Below are positions 16,134-24,781 of a stretch of 64,000 nt of DNA, piece by piece (within the stretch, counting starts at the first letter, position 1; each line of letters begins with the position of its first letter). Below the pieces are notes generated by a model. That model did no database searches, was not told where the DNA came from, and saw only the letters and a program-made list of their open reading frames with translations. The translations under genes were made by a program, and so were the position numbers. The stretch covers positions 806,001 to 870,000 of the forward strand of contig NZ_CAHJXM010000001.1 in NCBI RefSeq assembly GCF_903645295.1, in the 5' to 3' direction. Source of the stretch: Bacillus sp. Marseille-Q1617 (lineage in GTDB: Bacteria > Bacillota > Bacilli > Bacillales > Bacillaceae_B).

Positions 16134-18080
16134 ATGAACATAGTAAAGAAGGTCATCATTTTACTCTTCCTTTTCTTCTCGATTGGACAGTCTGCTTATG
16201 CGAAAACCTATCAGATTGAGGAAGTACAGATCCGGGCCTGGATTCAGCCTGATGGAAATGTGCTGGTTAATGAAAAGTTCACCTATACATTCGAGGGTGA
16301 ATATAAGAGTCTCAGGAGATCCATCCATGGGGAAAACCATGAGGGGGTAGAGTGGTTTGAAGCCTATGAACTGCTGAATGAAGAGGGGGAAATTGGATTT
16401 CTGGAGGAGGGAGACCTGCGTTCGCTGCCGGTGAAACAGGAAGGGAATACATATCGCTCGCCGTTTAATGTGGAGAACTCCACCAAATCCGTTATATATG
16501 CATATGAGTTAACGAATGCTGTTAAGTCCTACGATACTTATAGTGATGTAACGATACCCTTTTTCGGGACAGGCGACAACCATGATGTGGATTTACATAA
16601 TGTGACCATCGACTTTGTGTTTCCGGAAGAAATCGATCCGGATGATTACTCTGCATTCTTTCATGCTCGCGAAGGGACGGTTGAAGAAAAAGGCTCATCG
16701 CTCATCCGTTTTACTTCTCCGGTCTCAAAGATGTATTCGTTGACAGAAACACGCCTGCTCTTTCCATCCTCTATCATGAAGGAACAAGAGAAATCAGTGG
16801 CACCAAAACCCTTGCATAAGGTGATAGCCGAGGAAGAAACGCGGCTGGAAGAAGCTGCTCTCAAAGAAACTCAGATGGAGAGTTACAACAAGGTGCTCAT
16901 TGGAATGGCTGTGCTTTTAGGGTTGATTACTTTGATTGTGATCTTCGGATATTCCATTGGGAGGATTAGGGGAAGAAATCGTATTTCAGATGTTTTGGTT
17001 GCCGATCCCCTGCTTTTGTACATGATTCATACCCGAGGGAAATTTACTCATATGGCTTTTATGGCAGGCTTGTATTCGCTGGTTGAAAGTGGGAAGGCGA
17101 CGGTCCGAAAAGAGAAAACGACCAGCCGTTTCCTAAGTGACCCGAAAGCGCCGGACGAAACCTTGTTTGTTCATTTGACCGCCGAGGAAGAAAAGCTCTC
17201 TGAAATGGAGAAGAAATTTGTTTCCAGATTTTTTAAGAGAAAAGGCAGGAATGGATCAGCGTCCTTGGCTCTGACTGATTTGGCAGGGGCAACAAAGGGG
17301 GAGAAAGATAACAGACGTCATTTGAAAAGTTATCATGAAAAGGTTAAGACGTTAAAGACGAATGAGAAGGAATGGTTTGATGAAGTGTTAAAGGAAGCAA
17401 GAGCAGCGAAGCTTTTGCATGGAAGTTGGTTTCATATGCTGGCAAAAATGCTGCCCATTTTGACCCTTACTGCCATTTCATTGGCCTTTTATTTCGATCA
17501 GCAATCGTCTCTTGCGATCTCCCTATATGCAGGTGGAGGGCTTGCCTTTCTGGTTTTTGCATGGGTGAAGCTGAAAAAAAGGAATTGGTCATTCATCGCC
17601 TTTTATTTCCTTTCGATATTTGCAGCAGCCCAGGTGTATCATGAAACAACGCTGCTTCTTCTGCTGGCTAGCATCACGCTATCCGCGCTTCTATTACTAC
17701 TGGTGCCGCGCTATGTATTGCCGGGTCGTGCCCTTGGATTGAAAGAAGGCATCCGTCGATTTAAGAAACAGGTGAGGAAAGACAGGAATCCCGATGTCGG
17801 CGAACGAGATTTAGATAAGTGGATGATCCGGTCGATGATGTTTCACAGCAGACGCCGAGTCAAAACGATTTGGCAAAATGAACGAACAGAAGGTGCCCTG
17901 CTGTCTACAGCCCCTCTTACTGCTTTAGTATTATCAAATCAGAATCCTCATGAGTTTTTGACGAATTCATGGAAATGGAGTGTACCTCCTGCCATTCCTT
18001 CATCTGGTTCTTATGATGGAGGATATTATGGTGGAGGCGGAGGTGGCGGTGACGGCGGCGGGGGTGCCGGAGCGGATTGA
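16134..18080 (+). CDS. DUF2207 membrane protein with a Gly-rich tail
   Basis: A 648-residue protein. A signal peptide (VIILLFLFFSIGQSAYA) is followed by the extracytoplasmic DUF2207 domain (about 25-240; PDGNVLVNEKFTYTF), a membrane helix (VLIGMAVLLGLITLIVIFGY), a cytoplasmic part, two or three more helices near residues 440-530, and a tail ending GGGYYGGGG-type glycine runs. The start at 16134 follows GGGAGG; the longer frame from 16101 has no site. The function of the family is unknown. Gly-rich ends are common in this family and in TPM-domain proteins. Confidence 0.85.
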   Translation: MNIVKKVIILLFLFFSIGQSAYAKTYQIEEVQIRAWIQPDGNVLVNEKFTYTFEGEYKSLRRSIHGENHEGVEWFEAYELLNEEGEIGFLEEGDLRSLPVKQEGNTYRSPFNVENSTKSVIYAYELTNAVKSYDTYSDVTIPFFGTGDNHDVDLHNVTIDFVFPEEIDPDDYSAFFHAREGTVEEKGSSLIRFTSPVSKMYSLTETRLLFPSSIMKEQEKSVAPKPLHKVIAEEETRLEEAALKETQMESYNKVLIGMAVLLGLITLIVIFGYSIGRIRGRNRISDVLVADPLLLYMIHTRGKFTHMAFMAGLYSLVESGKATVRKEKTTSRFLSDPKAPDETLFVHLTAEEEKLSEMEKKFVSRFFKRKGRNGSASLALTDLAGATKGEKDNRRHLKSYHEKVKTLKTNEKEWFDEVLKEARAAKLLHGSWFHMLAKMLPILTLTAISLAFYFDQQSSLAISLYAGGGLAFLVFAWVKLKKRNWSFIAFYFLSIFAAAQVYHETTLLLLLASITLSALLLLLVPRYVLPGRALGLKEGIRRFKKQVRKDRNPDVGERDLDKWMIRSMMFHSRRRVKTIWQNERTEGALLSTAPLTALVLSNQNPHEFLTNSWKWSVPPAIPSSGSYDGGYYGGGGGGGDGGGGAGAD

Positions 18081-18125
18081 CGAAGGCCAGAGTTTGGCAG
18101 CCTGGTTAATAAGGGGGAGACGATT

Positions 18126-18683
18126 ATGAAACTAGTATTACTATTCGGTCCGCAAGCCGTTGGAAAGATGACCGTCGGACAGGAATTGGAAAAAACGACG
18201 GGTTTGAAGTTATTTCATAACCATATGACAATCGAATTGCTTCAGCCATTCTTTGGTTTTACAGAAGAAATGTGGAGATTATCGAACTTGATGAGAGAAG
18301 AAATCTTTGAAGCATTTGCCAAAAGTGATCAAGAAGGTATGGTCTTCACCTTCATGTGGGCTTTTAACGAGCAAGAAGATTGGGACTGGGTTGAGAAAGT
18401 CGCGGCCATCTTTGAATCCAAGGGGGCAGCTGTTTATTTTGTAGAGCTGGAAACCGACCTGGAGGTGCGATTAGAACGAAATAAAACACCCAATCGCTTG
18501 AAACACAAACCTTCAAAGAGAAACATCGAAGACTCTGAAAAACGATTGTTGGCTTCGTTGGACAGACTTAGATTGAATTCGAACGAAGGGGAAATAGATA
18601 AAGAGAATTATCTGAAGATAAATAATACCTATTTGAGTCCTGAAGAGGCTGCAGGACAGATTATTGAAAAGTTTCAGTTGTAA
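18126..18683 (+). CDS. P-loop nucleotide kinase-like protein
   Basis: A 185-residue single-domain P-loop protein of shikimate/adenylate kinase type. The Walker A motif is GPQAVGKMT (about residues 8-16), followed by LEKTTGLKLFHNHMTIEL. A lid-like basic region follows (LERNKTPNRLKHKPSKR, about 120-136). It probably phosphorylates a small molecule; the substrate is unknown. The start has AAGGGGGAG upstream. It ends at a clear hairpin terminator. Confidence 0.75.
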   Translation: MKLVLLFGPQAVGKMTVGQELEKTTGLKLFHNHMTIELLQPFFGFTEEMWRLSNLMREEIFEAFAKSDQEGMVFTFMWAFNEQEDWDWVEKVAAIFESKGAAVYFVELETDLEVRLERNKTPNRLKHKPSKRNIEDSEKRLLASLDRLRLNSNEGEIDKENYLKINNTYLSPEEAAGQIIEKFQL

Positions 18684-18723
18684 TTTTGGAATAGATGAGG
18701 TCTTTGAAAGAATCGAAATAATT

Positions 18724-18757
18724 GGTGACAGGGGATAATTGTTCCCTGTCACCATTA
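18724..18757 (+). terminator. Rho-independent terminator
   Basis: A perfect 10-bp stem, GGTGACAGGG (18724-18733) and CCCTGTCACC (18744-18753), then ATTATTAC. It ends the P-loop kinase transcript. The T-run is weak. Confidence 0.6.
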
Positions 18758-18872
18758 TTACTTTATAGTTCCGAGGCCCCTTTTTTAGTAATATCCCTGT
18801 GAAATAGATAATAAAAGAACACGATCGATTCTATCTTTTTATTTCCGATAAAAGGGGCCTGTGCTCCCAATC

Positions 18873-18956
18873 ATTTCGATAATACATTCTTCAATTTCGA
18901 TAATAAATCTTTTGTTTTCGATAATAAATGTTTAAAACTCGATAATAAACCAGATA
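18873..18956. repeat. Tandem array with a 21-nt period
   Basis: Four consecutive units start at 18873, 18894, 18915 and 18936: ATTTCGATAATACATT, ATTTCGATAATAAATC, TTTTCGATAATAAATG and AACTCGATAATAAACC. The spacing is exactly 21 bases. TCGATAATA is invariant while the remaining bases drift. It is in a 591-base gap (18684-19274) that otherwise holds a terminator, a hairpin and the DUF3231 leader. Confidence 0.8.
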
Positions 18957-19151
18957 GGTGACCTGAGAGAAGAGGCTATGTCCGTGGATTAAGTAGAATA
19001 AACGTTGGAATTCACCTTTTTCTGACCAGCCGTCCTGAGCAAGATGAGAAAAACGTAGAAATTCACCCTGTTTTTTACGTTTCATTGAGTTTTTTATTCA
19101 TTTTTCATTTATGTGTAAAAAGAACAAGCAATGATGCTCAAATAATTCCCT

Positions 19152-19192
19152 GACCCCCGCTCCGTTAATCCCTAACGTACCGGGGGTCTTAT
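19152..19192. terminator. Palindromic hairpin
   Basis: GACCCCCG (19152-19159) pairs with CGGGGGTC (19181-19188), followed by TTATTG. The loop CTCCGTTAATCCCTAACGTAC has the CGTTAA core of the hairpin family. No gene ends just upstream, so its role is unclear. Confidence 0.45.
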
Positions 19193-19232
19193 TGTTCCCG
19201 TCCACACGATTTTTCATATTATGCCGCACTAT

Positions 19233-19261
19233 TGCAGATAGTATAAATAATACAATCTGCA
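19233..19261 (+). promoter_or_regulatory. Inverted repeat in the DUF3231 leader
   Basis: TGCAGAT (19233-19239) and ATCTGCA (19255-19261) flank AGTATAAATAATACA and touch the AGGAGG site. It may be an operator or an mRNA hairpin that affects translation. Confidence 0.35.
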
Positions 19262-19274
19262 GGAGGTTTAGCTG

Positions 19275-20291
19275 GTGGATATGGCAAAGGATCATACAGA
19301 GCTTACGGCAGCGGAGATTTCGAATCTATGGACTTCATATTTAAATGATTCCATGGCGGTTTGCGGCATCCGTTATTATTTACGGCATATTGATGATGAT
19401 GACATTAAACGCGTGTTGGAATACGCACTCAGTATTTCTGAAGAACACGTCAGGAGAGTCACGAAGTTATTAAAAGCAGAAGACTACACCATTCCGTTTG
19501 GGTTTACGGAAGAGGATGTAAATCTGGAAGCTCCGCGACTGTTCACGGACACCTTTTATTTACTCTACATATTGAATATGGGGAAATTCGGGCTGAGTTC
19601 CTATTCCTTGGCTTTATCGCTTTCGGTGAGGGAGGATATCGTCGAGTATTATACCGATTGTTTAGAAGAAACGACGAAATTGCATAACGACAGTAAAGAA
19701 GTGGCGATCCGTAAGGGGATGATGATACCGCCTCCCGTCATTCCAAAACCGGCTGGGGTTGACCACGTGGAAAGACAGAGCTTCCTGAGAGGTTATTTTG
19801 GCCATCGCAGGCCGTTGCTCGGGGTGGAAATTGCCAATCTTCATTATAATTCTGAAAGGAATGCTTTGGGACAGGCGGTCATCATCGGCTTCAGCCAGGT
19901 CGCAAAAAACAAGGAAGTCCGAAGTTATTTCGAGCGCGGCAGGGATTTATCCAAAAAACATTATCAGGTATTCAATTCTTTACTGGAAGAAGAATTTTTA
20001 TCTGGAACCCTCAGCCTTGCCCCTGAAGTCACTGACTCAAAGATATCCCCTTTTTCAGATAAATTGATGATGTACCATATTGCAGCTTTGTCGGCGTCGG
20101 GGATCGGGCAATATGGAATTTCGATGTCCTCAAGCCCTAGGCATGATTTGGGTGTCTTGTATTCACGGCTTACCGCGGAAATTCTTCATTACTCAGAGGA
20201 CGGAGCGAACATCATGATTGATCACGGCTGGATGGAACAGCCGCCGAAAGCATCGGATCGAGAAAACCTGGCCCGGAAAAAGACGAAGTAA
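19275..20291 (+). CDS. DUF3231 family protein
   Basis: A 338-residue protein containing two related halves. Each half starts with a segment like TAAEISNLWTSYLNDSM (about 13-29) or VEIANLHYNSERNALGQAV (about 183-201). Helical bundles of this kind are found in spore-formers; the function is not established. GTG at 19275 has AGGAGG eight bases upstream, better than the ATG at 19281. A paralogue of equal length lies at 54892-55911. The next gene follows one base after the stop. Confidence 0.83.
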   Translation: MDMAKDHTELTAAEISNLWTSYLNDSMAVCGIRYYLRHIDDDDIKRVLEYALSISEEHVRRVTKLLKAEDYTIPFGFTEEDVNLEAPRLFTDTFYLLYILNMGKFGLSSYSLALSLSVREDIVEYYTDCLEETTKLHNDSKEVAIRKGMMIPPPVIPKPAGVDHVERQSFLRGYFGHRRPLLGVEIANLHYNSERNALGQAVIIGFSQVAKNKEVRSYFERGRDLSKKHYQVFNSLLEEEFLSGTLSLAPEVTDSKISPFSDKLMMYHIAALSASGIGQYGISMSSSPRHDLGVLYSRLTAEILHYSEDGANIMIDHGWMEQPPKASDRENLARKKTK

Positions 20292-20292
20292 A

Positions 20293-20748
20293 ATGGATCG
20301 ATTATTCTGGAGTATCGCATTTCCCGGTTTTGGACAGTTCATGAACGGAAAAGTCCTGAAAGGGATCGTATTCGTGTTATTGGAAGTGATCATCAATATT
20401 CAAGCCCATTTCAATTCGATCATTATCCTCAGCTTTCATGGTGAAATTGAAAAAGCAATCCAGCTGGCAGACTATCAGTGGTTGATGTTTTATCCTTGTT
20501 TGTATTTCTACGCCATGTGGGATGCCTGGAGAGAATCTGGTGAGAAAATAGGAAAGGGTTCATTTTATCCATTTGTGTTTGCTGGGTATTTTGTAACTTT
20601 AGGGTGTATCTACTCTTCTTCTTTCCGTTTGTTCGGAGTGCTGTTGGGACCGGTTTGGCTTCCAATCTTATCTGTCATCCCAGGAATCTTCATAGGCAAA
20701 ATCCTTCAGAAGGTCACAAAAAGAAAGCAAGATATGATGGAAGGCTGA
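20293..20748 (+). CDS. Membrane protein downstream of DUF3231
   Basis: A 151-residue protein with an N-terminal PGFGQFMNGKVLKGI segment (about 11-25), a pattern seen in small multi-pass membrane proteins of TM2-like type. About four membrane segments follow. ATG at 20293 lies just after the DUF3231 stop with only a weak site, so coupled translation is likely. Function unknown. Confidence 0.7.
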   Translation: MDRLFWSIAFPGFGQFMNGKVLKGIVFVLLEVIINIQAHFNSIIILSFHGEIEKAIQLADYQWLMFYPCLYFYAMWDAWRESGEKIGKGSFYPFVFAGYFVTLGCIYSSSFRLFGVLLGPVWLPILSVIPGIFIGKILQKVTKRKQDMMEG

Positions 20749-20793
20749 TCCCCGCTGCCGCTGTTTAAGGCGGGAGGGAATCAGTCTTTTTTT
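20744..20793 (+). terminator. Rho-independent terminator
   Basis: CTGATCCCCGC pairs with GCGGGAGGGAATCAG with an internal loop, followed by TCTTTTTTT. It ends the DUF3231 operon. Confidence 0.7.
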
Positions 20794-20956
20794 ATTGCCT
20801 GTATTTGAAAAAGAATCCGGCTTTCCCCTGACGTAAATGTTACAGCATCAAGGGCTGCTGCACTTTTTCCAAACAAGCAAACTCTCCGCCCTGTCCACAC
20901 CACCCCCGGCTCATCTGAATACAATGCTAGTAATTCAATGAACGGGGGTTGATCAA

Positions 20957-23017
20957 ATGGTTGATAGAGAGCTGCCGGTAATTTTGGGCGGACCGATATT
21001 ACGGCGGGTTGATGATAGACAGGCTTTCATTTGGATCGCGTTAAGTAAGCCTTATGGGATTCAGGCTGAAGTGTGCAAGATAACAAGGAATGGTCCTCCT
21101 GCCGGCTTTGATTACACGGATATCAAATGTTCAACAGAAGCCCGGACAATCAAGGCCGGAAAGCATATATATATCAGCTTGATAAAAGTGTCTCCTGGAT
21201 CGGGCACATTCCCTGTCGATACGCTGCTCGGATATAACTTGACATTCAGCAGCAAAAAGGGAGAAACGCTTGATCTCGGGGATTTTGGATTGCTGACCTC
21301 CAGTAATCCTGACTCCATCGTTTACGGATACCTGGCCCTTCCGACATTTACGATCAATGGAGGAACGAAGAACAAGATTCTATACGGTTCATGCCGAAAG
21401 CTGCACGGGAAAGGGAAGGATGTGTTCCTGAAAGCCGATCAGGCGATTGCTGCCGATCCTGCAGGCGGCGAAAGGCCTTCCTCCCTCTTTTTAATGGGAG
21501 ACCAGATTTACGCGGATGATGTGGCGGACTCTCTCATTCTGCCGATCATAGGGCTTGGGAAAGAGTTGTCAGGGTTTGACGAAGAACTGGGGTCCGTGGA
21601 GCCGGGGTTGACCCATCCATCTTTTCAAAAAGGACTCAAGCAGATTAATGGAAGGCAGTATATCAGTGAGCGATTCTGCAAGTTCACTTCAAGAAAAGCC
21701 TCCAACCACCTCTTCACAATGGGGGAATATATGGCGATGTATTTGATGTCCTGTAGCCCGGAGCTTTGGAGGATGCCTCTTGCGTATAGAATGTTCCAGC
21801 CTTTTCATGAATTGGCCGAAGAAGATCAGGTGTATTTTGCTTTTAAAAACAAACATTCGATCGAATTCAAGACGGAGTACAGAAAGATTGAAGAACGCTA
21901 TCAGGAACAGTGGCTGGAAGTATCCAGCACGGTCGCAGCGATTAGCGCTGTCAGAAGAGTGCTGGCGAATACGCCTACGTATATGATATTCGATGATCAC
22001 GATATCACGGATGACTGGAATCTATCGGAAGAGTGGAAAGAAAATGTTCAGGGTGCGCCGCTCGGAAGACATGTGATCAGCAACGGTCTTGCTTCGTATT
22101 GGTTATTCCAGGGGTGGGGGAATGATCCTGACTCCTTCGATCATTTTGGAAAAACGATGCAAGCCTATTTTGATTCCTTTGAACCGGGCTCTTCCGTACA
22201 CATTAAATGGATGAACAGCCTTTGGGACTACGATTCCTGGTACTTCATTGCCCCGACATACCCGGCAGCCGTCTTTCTTGATATCAGAACCCAGCGCGGA
22301 TATGATAACGTACCGAAGCCAGTTAAATTATTCAGTAGAATAGAAGAAGTCCCGAAGAGTCCCAACTTGATAAAGGAATCGGCGTGGGATAAGGTCATAG
22401 CCAGCTTTCATGCGACGGGCTGGACTGGGGACGAGCCATTGATCATGGTATCACCGACCCCGCTATACGGCATCGGTCTGATTGAAACCTTCCTTCAAAA
22501 GTACATGCTTCCCCTTCACACCCTAGGTATTCCTGTGCAAAGCAGCTTTGACTTGGAAGCCTGGAAATACAATGGAAGAGGGTTCAATGAATTCATCCAA
22601 AGGGTGGCGGGCTTGAAACCGAGTGACTTCATCATCCTGTCAGGGGACCTGCATTCTGCTTCAGCCGTCAAATCCGACATCACCTTTCACGATGGAAAAA
22701 GCAGCTTGACGATTCATCAATTGACGAGCAGTCCGATGAAGAACGTGAGCTATACAGGAATCTGGGGCTCGCTGATGAAATTCCTGATGTGGGTGAATGC
22801 CAGAAAACGAACGAACAAACCTATTTACCGCGACTGTGATCAAGACTGCAACCTGTTCATCGGGAAGCACAAAAAAGGGATGGACCCTGATCATAAATGG
22901 TCTGAGAGTATACAATATCAGCCCTTGAATGATGGTTCCCTGATAGAGACAGGAAATAATATGGGAGTGTTTACGTATGATACGGGTGAGATAGGAAATC
23001 TGTTGAAATTGTCGTAG
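20957..23017 (+). CDS. PhoD-like metallophosphatase
   Basis: A 686-residue protein. An N-terminal beta domain (about 1-135) precedes a PhoD-like metallophosphatase domain whose metal ligands can be seen: SCRKLHG (about 147), MGDQIYADD (about 182-190), FDDHDITDDW (about 346-355) and SGDLHSAS (about 566). It should hydrolyse phosphate mono- or diesters. No signal peptide or Tat motif is visible, so unlike secreted PhoD it appears cytoplasmic. ATG at 20957 follows GGGGGTTGATCAA. It ends at a hairpin. Confidence 0.83.
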   Translation: MVDRELPVILGGPILRRVDDRQAFIWIALSKPYGIQAEVCKITRNGPPAGFDYTDIKCSTEARTIKAGKHIYISLIKVSPGSGTFPVDTLLGYNLTFSSKKGETLDLGDFGLLTSSNPDSIVYGYLALPTFTINGGTKNKILYGSCRKLHGKGKDVFLKADQAIAADPAGGERPSSLFLMGDQIYADDVADSLILPIIGLGKELSGFDEELGSVEPGLTHPSFQKGLKQINGRQYISERFCKFTSRKASNHLFTMGEYMAMYLMSCSPELWRMPLAYRMFQPFHELAEEDQVYFAFKNKHSIEFKTEYRKIEERYQEQWLEVSSTVAAISAVRRVLANTPTYMIFDDHDITDDWNLSEEWKENVQGAPLGRHVISNGLASYWLFQGWGNDPDSFDHFGKTMQAYFDSFEPGSSVHIKWMNSLWDYDSWYFIAPTYPAAVFLDIRTQRGYDNVPKPVKLFSRIEEVPKSPNLIKESAWDKVIASFHATGWTGDEPLIMVSPTPLYGIGLIETFLQKYMLPLHTLGIPVQSSFDLEAWKYNGRGFNEFIQRVAGLKPSDFIILSGDLHSASAVKSDITFHDGKSSLTIHQLTSSPMKNVSYTGIWGSLMKFLMWVNARKRTNKPIYRDCDQDCNLFIGKHKKGMDPDHKWSESIQYQPLNDGSLIETGNNMGVFTYDTGEIGNLLKLS

Positions 23018-23024
23018 TTAATAT

Positions 23025-23075
23025 GGTGCCTGCCCCAAATGTATTAAAGGTCCAGCGGGGCGGGCACCTTTTTTG
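23025..23075 (+). terminator. Rho-independent terminator
   Basis: GGTGCCTGCCCC (23025-23036) pairs with GGGGCGGGCACC (23057-23068), then TTTTTTG. It is part of the palindromic hairpin family. Confidence 0.8.
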
Positions 23076-23090
23076 TTGTGACTAAACGGT

Positions 23091-23216
23091 AAAGTGGAAG
23101 ATTAATTGGCAAAACTCGATGATTATGACGTGAAACTCGATGATTTTTGAGCAAAACTAAAAGATTATGAGTGGTTTCTCGATGATTTTCGGTCAAAAGT
23201 GAAAGATTCCTTGAGT
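23091..23216. repeat. Tandem array with a 21-nt period, six units
   Basis: Units start at 23091, 23112, 23133, 23154, 23175 and 23196, all 21 bases apart. The clearest are AAACTCGATGATTATG and AAACTCGATGATTTTTG; the others drift (AAAGTGGAAGAT, AAACTAAAAGAT, TTTCTCGATGAT, AAAGTGAAAGAT). It fills most of the 329-base gap 23018-23346. The core resembles the array at 18873. Confidence 0.8.
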
Positions 23217-23346
23217 AGAACCAGGCCGGCAGCAAAGTCTTCCACAGAATCGGGCACCGGGGTTAACTGAGCTGAAAAAATGAGAAATGATTCAATCAAA
23301 CTATTATATAATTAATAATAGATAAACTAAGGGAAGGTGAAAGGAC

Positions 23347-23805
23347 ATGATTACATTAACTCCGATAGGGACCGCTTTTAATGAACGGCATGAAATTGAG
23401 GATGATTACTGGGGAAAAGTAGTTTCAAAGATTATTTTACATGATTCTCTTCCGGAAGAGTCGCTCAATGAAATCGAATCATTTCCCCATTTGGAGATTA
23501 TCTTTTATTTCCATAAGGTTGAAAAAACAAAAATCATTACAGGTGCACGACATCTCCGCAATGATGAGAGCCTTCCCAAAGTCGGGATTTTTAGTCAGCG
23601 TGGGAAAAATAGACCCAATCAATTAGGGTTAACCACTGTAAGGGTGATCAGAAGGGACGGGAGGCATTTATATGTAGCCGGCCTGGATTGTATCAATGAA
23701 ACCCCCATTTTGGACATAAAGCCAGTAATGAAAGAGTTTCTTCCAAAAGAGCCGATTATCCAACCGAATTGGACACATGATATTATGAAGAATTATTGGG
23801 ATTAA
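23347..23805 (+). CDS. TsaA/TrmO-like domain protein
   Basis: A 152-residue protein of the TsaA (YaeB/TrmO) family. It begins TLTPIGTAFNE, then DDYWGKVVSKI (about 19-29), a hydrophobic core (HLEIIFYFHK) and GIFSQRGKNRPNQLGLTTV (about 81-99), which matches the SAM-binding signature. TrmO methylates the t6A37 base of some tRNAs; this shorter, diverged protein could be TrmO or a relative of other specificity. The start follows GGGAAGGTGAAAGG. Confidence 0.7.
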   Translation: MITLTPIGTAFNERHEIEDDYWGKVVSKIILHDSLPEESLNEIESFPHLEIIFYFHKVEKTKIITGARHLRNDESLPKVGIFSQRGKNRPNQLGLTTVRVIRRDGRHLYVAGLDCINETPILDIKPVMKEFLPKEPIIQPNWTHDIMKNYWD

Positions 23806-23817
23806 TAGGGGGATAGG

Positions 23818-24063
23818 ATGAATATATTTTTTCTGATTCTGATTTTCTTGCCATTCGTATCATCCATTCTTGGCGTGCTTGGATTCTATATCTTTAAGAA
23901 CATTTACACCACACCAGCTTTGGTTTTTATTTCGGGTATGATTGCAATGTATCTGCTATTCAACGAGACCTTCTTGATGTGGGTGTTTGTATATACGCTG
24001 GTCGCCTTACTATCAGGGTGGATTATAAAAGGCTTAAGGACTAAAATGCAAAATCGGGCATAG
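23818..24063 (+). CDS. DUF2651-like small membrane protein
   Basis: An 81-residue protein made of three hydrophobic segments with a short basic tail (KGLRTKMQNRA). The composition and length match DUF2651 of Bacillus, of unknown function. ATG at 23818 follows TAGGGGGATAGG, 12 bases after the TsaA-like stop, so they form an operon. Confidence 0.6.
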   Translation: MNIFFLILIFLPFVSSILGVLGFYIFKNIYTTPALVFISGMIAMYLLFNETFLMWVFVYTLVALLSGWIIKGLRTKMQNRA

Positions 24064-24110
24064 AAAAAGCCCCCATTCAGCATACGATGAATGGAGGCTG
24101 CTTTTTATTT
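24064..24110. terminator. Bidirectional terminator
   Basis: AGCCCCCATTCA pairs with TGAATGGAGGCT. TGCTTTTTATTT follows on the + strand and GCTTTTTCT on the - strand. It serves both the DUF2651-like gene and the convergent DinB gene. Confidence 0.75.
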
Positions 24111-24584
24111 CGCCGACACCGAAGCCCTCAAATACTTCTTCAAATCAAGAATGGCTTGCAGATGCATGCCCTCGTGGAAAATCGTACGGGTAAGCACCTG
24201 TTCGATCGTATGCATGCCCATTTCGGTTGGAGGGTACTCAAACTCCAATTTATCGCCGTACATTTCTTTGATGAAAGCGGGCTGTTCTTTAAGAAGATCC
24301 TTCAATTCCTGCAAAGGAGGTGTTTCTTCGGTGAAGTCGGCAGGGGATGTCCCGAAGCCAAACCAGGAATTGTAGTTCTCAGGTACGTGGGTTTTATCCT
24401 TCGTGACTGCGGCAATCCAGAGGAATTGATCTAAATAGATATGCCCCAGATTCCAGCGGATATTGTTTTTGAATCCATCCGGGATCCTTTCCGCTTCCTC
24501 CTCCGAAACATCTTCCAAAATCCCCACCACATATTGTCGGTACGTTTCCAATTGCGTGAATAATACTTCATGACGCTTTTTCAT
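24105..24584 (-). CDS. DinB family protein
   Basis: A 159-residue DinB/YfiT-like four-helix-bundle protein. The family's putative metal-binding histidines appear at HIYLDQF (about 46) and FHEGMHLQAI (about 137-146). Members include thiol-dependent transferases; the function here is unknown. The start at 24584 has AAAGGGGG seven bases upstream; the longer frame from 24659 has no site. Confidence 0.8.
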   Translation of the reverse strand: MKKRHEVLFTQLETYRQYVVGILEDVSEEEAERIPDGFKNNIRWNLGHIYLDQFLWIAAVTKDKTHVPENYNSWFGFGTSPADFTEETPPLQELKDLLKEQPAFIKEMYGDKLEFEYPPTEMGMHTIEQVLTRTIFHEGMHLQAILDLKKYLRASVSAK

Positions 24585-24735
24585 TTGTTTTCCCCCTTTA
24601 TGTCCATTCAACATATATGATTTCGACATGGATAAGGAGATTCCTTTAATCGGGATCATTCATGTTACCGATCAACTGTCCGTTCCAGCTGGTTACTTTT
24701 AGGCGGCCTGATTAAGATGGTATTAGGACAAGAAG

Positions 24736-24757
24736 CCACAAATATATATTTAAAGGA
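24736..24757 (+). promoter_or_regulatory. Upstream motif shared by both DUF2935 genes
   Basis: CCACAA followed by ATATATATTTAAAGGA matches 7870-7890 before the first DUF2935 gene, apart from one inserted base and one change. It ends 24 bases before the TTG start. Confidence 0.4.
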
Positions 24758-24781
24758 GTATGAAATAGCGGAGGTGTTACG

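Noticed and set aside
18891..19085. Minus-strand ORF with repeated YYR units
   Set aside because: The repetition comes from the 21-nt array, and no ribosome binding site or promoter is visible.
23091..23216. CRISPR array
   Set aside because: The period is only 21 bases, there is no repeat-spacer alternation, and no cas genes are near.
23044..23235. Minus-strand ORF over the second array
   Set aside because: Same reason as above; it also runs into a terminator hairpin.
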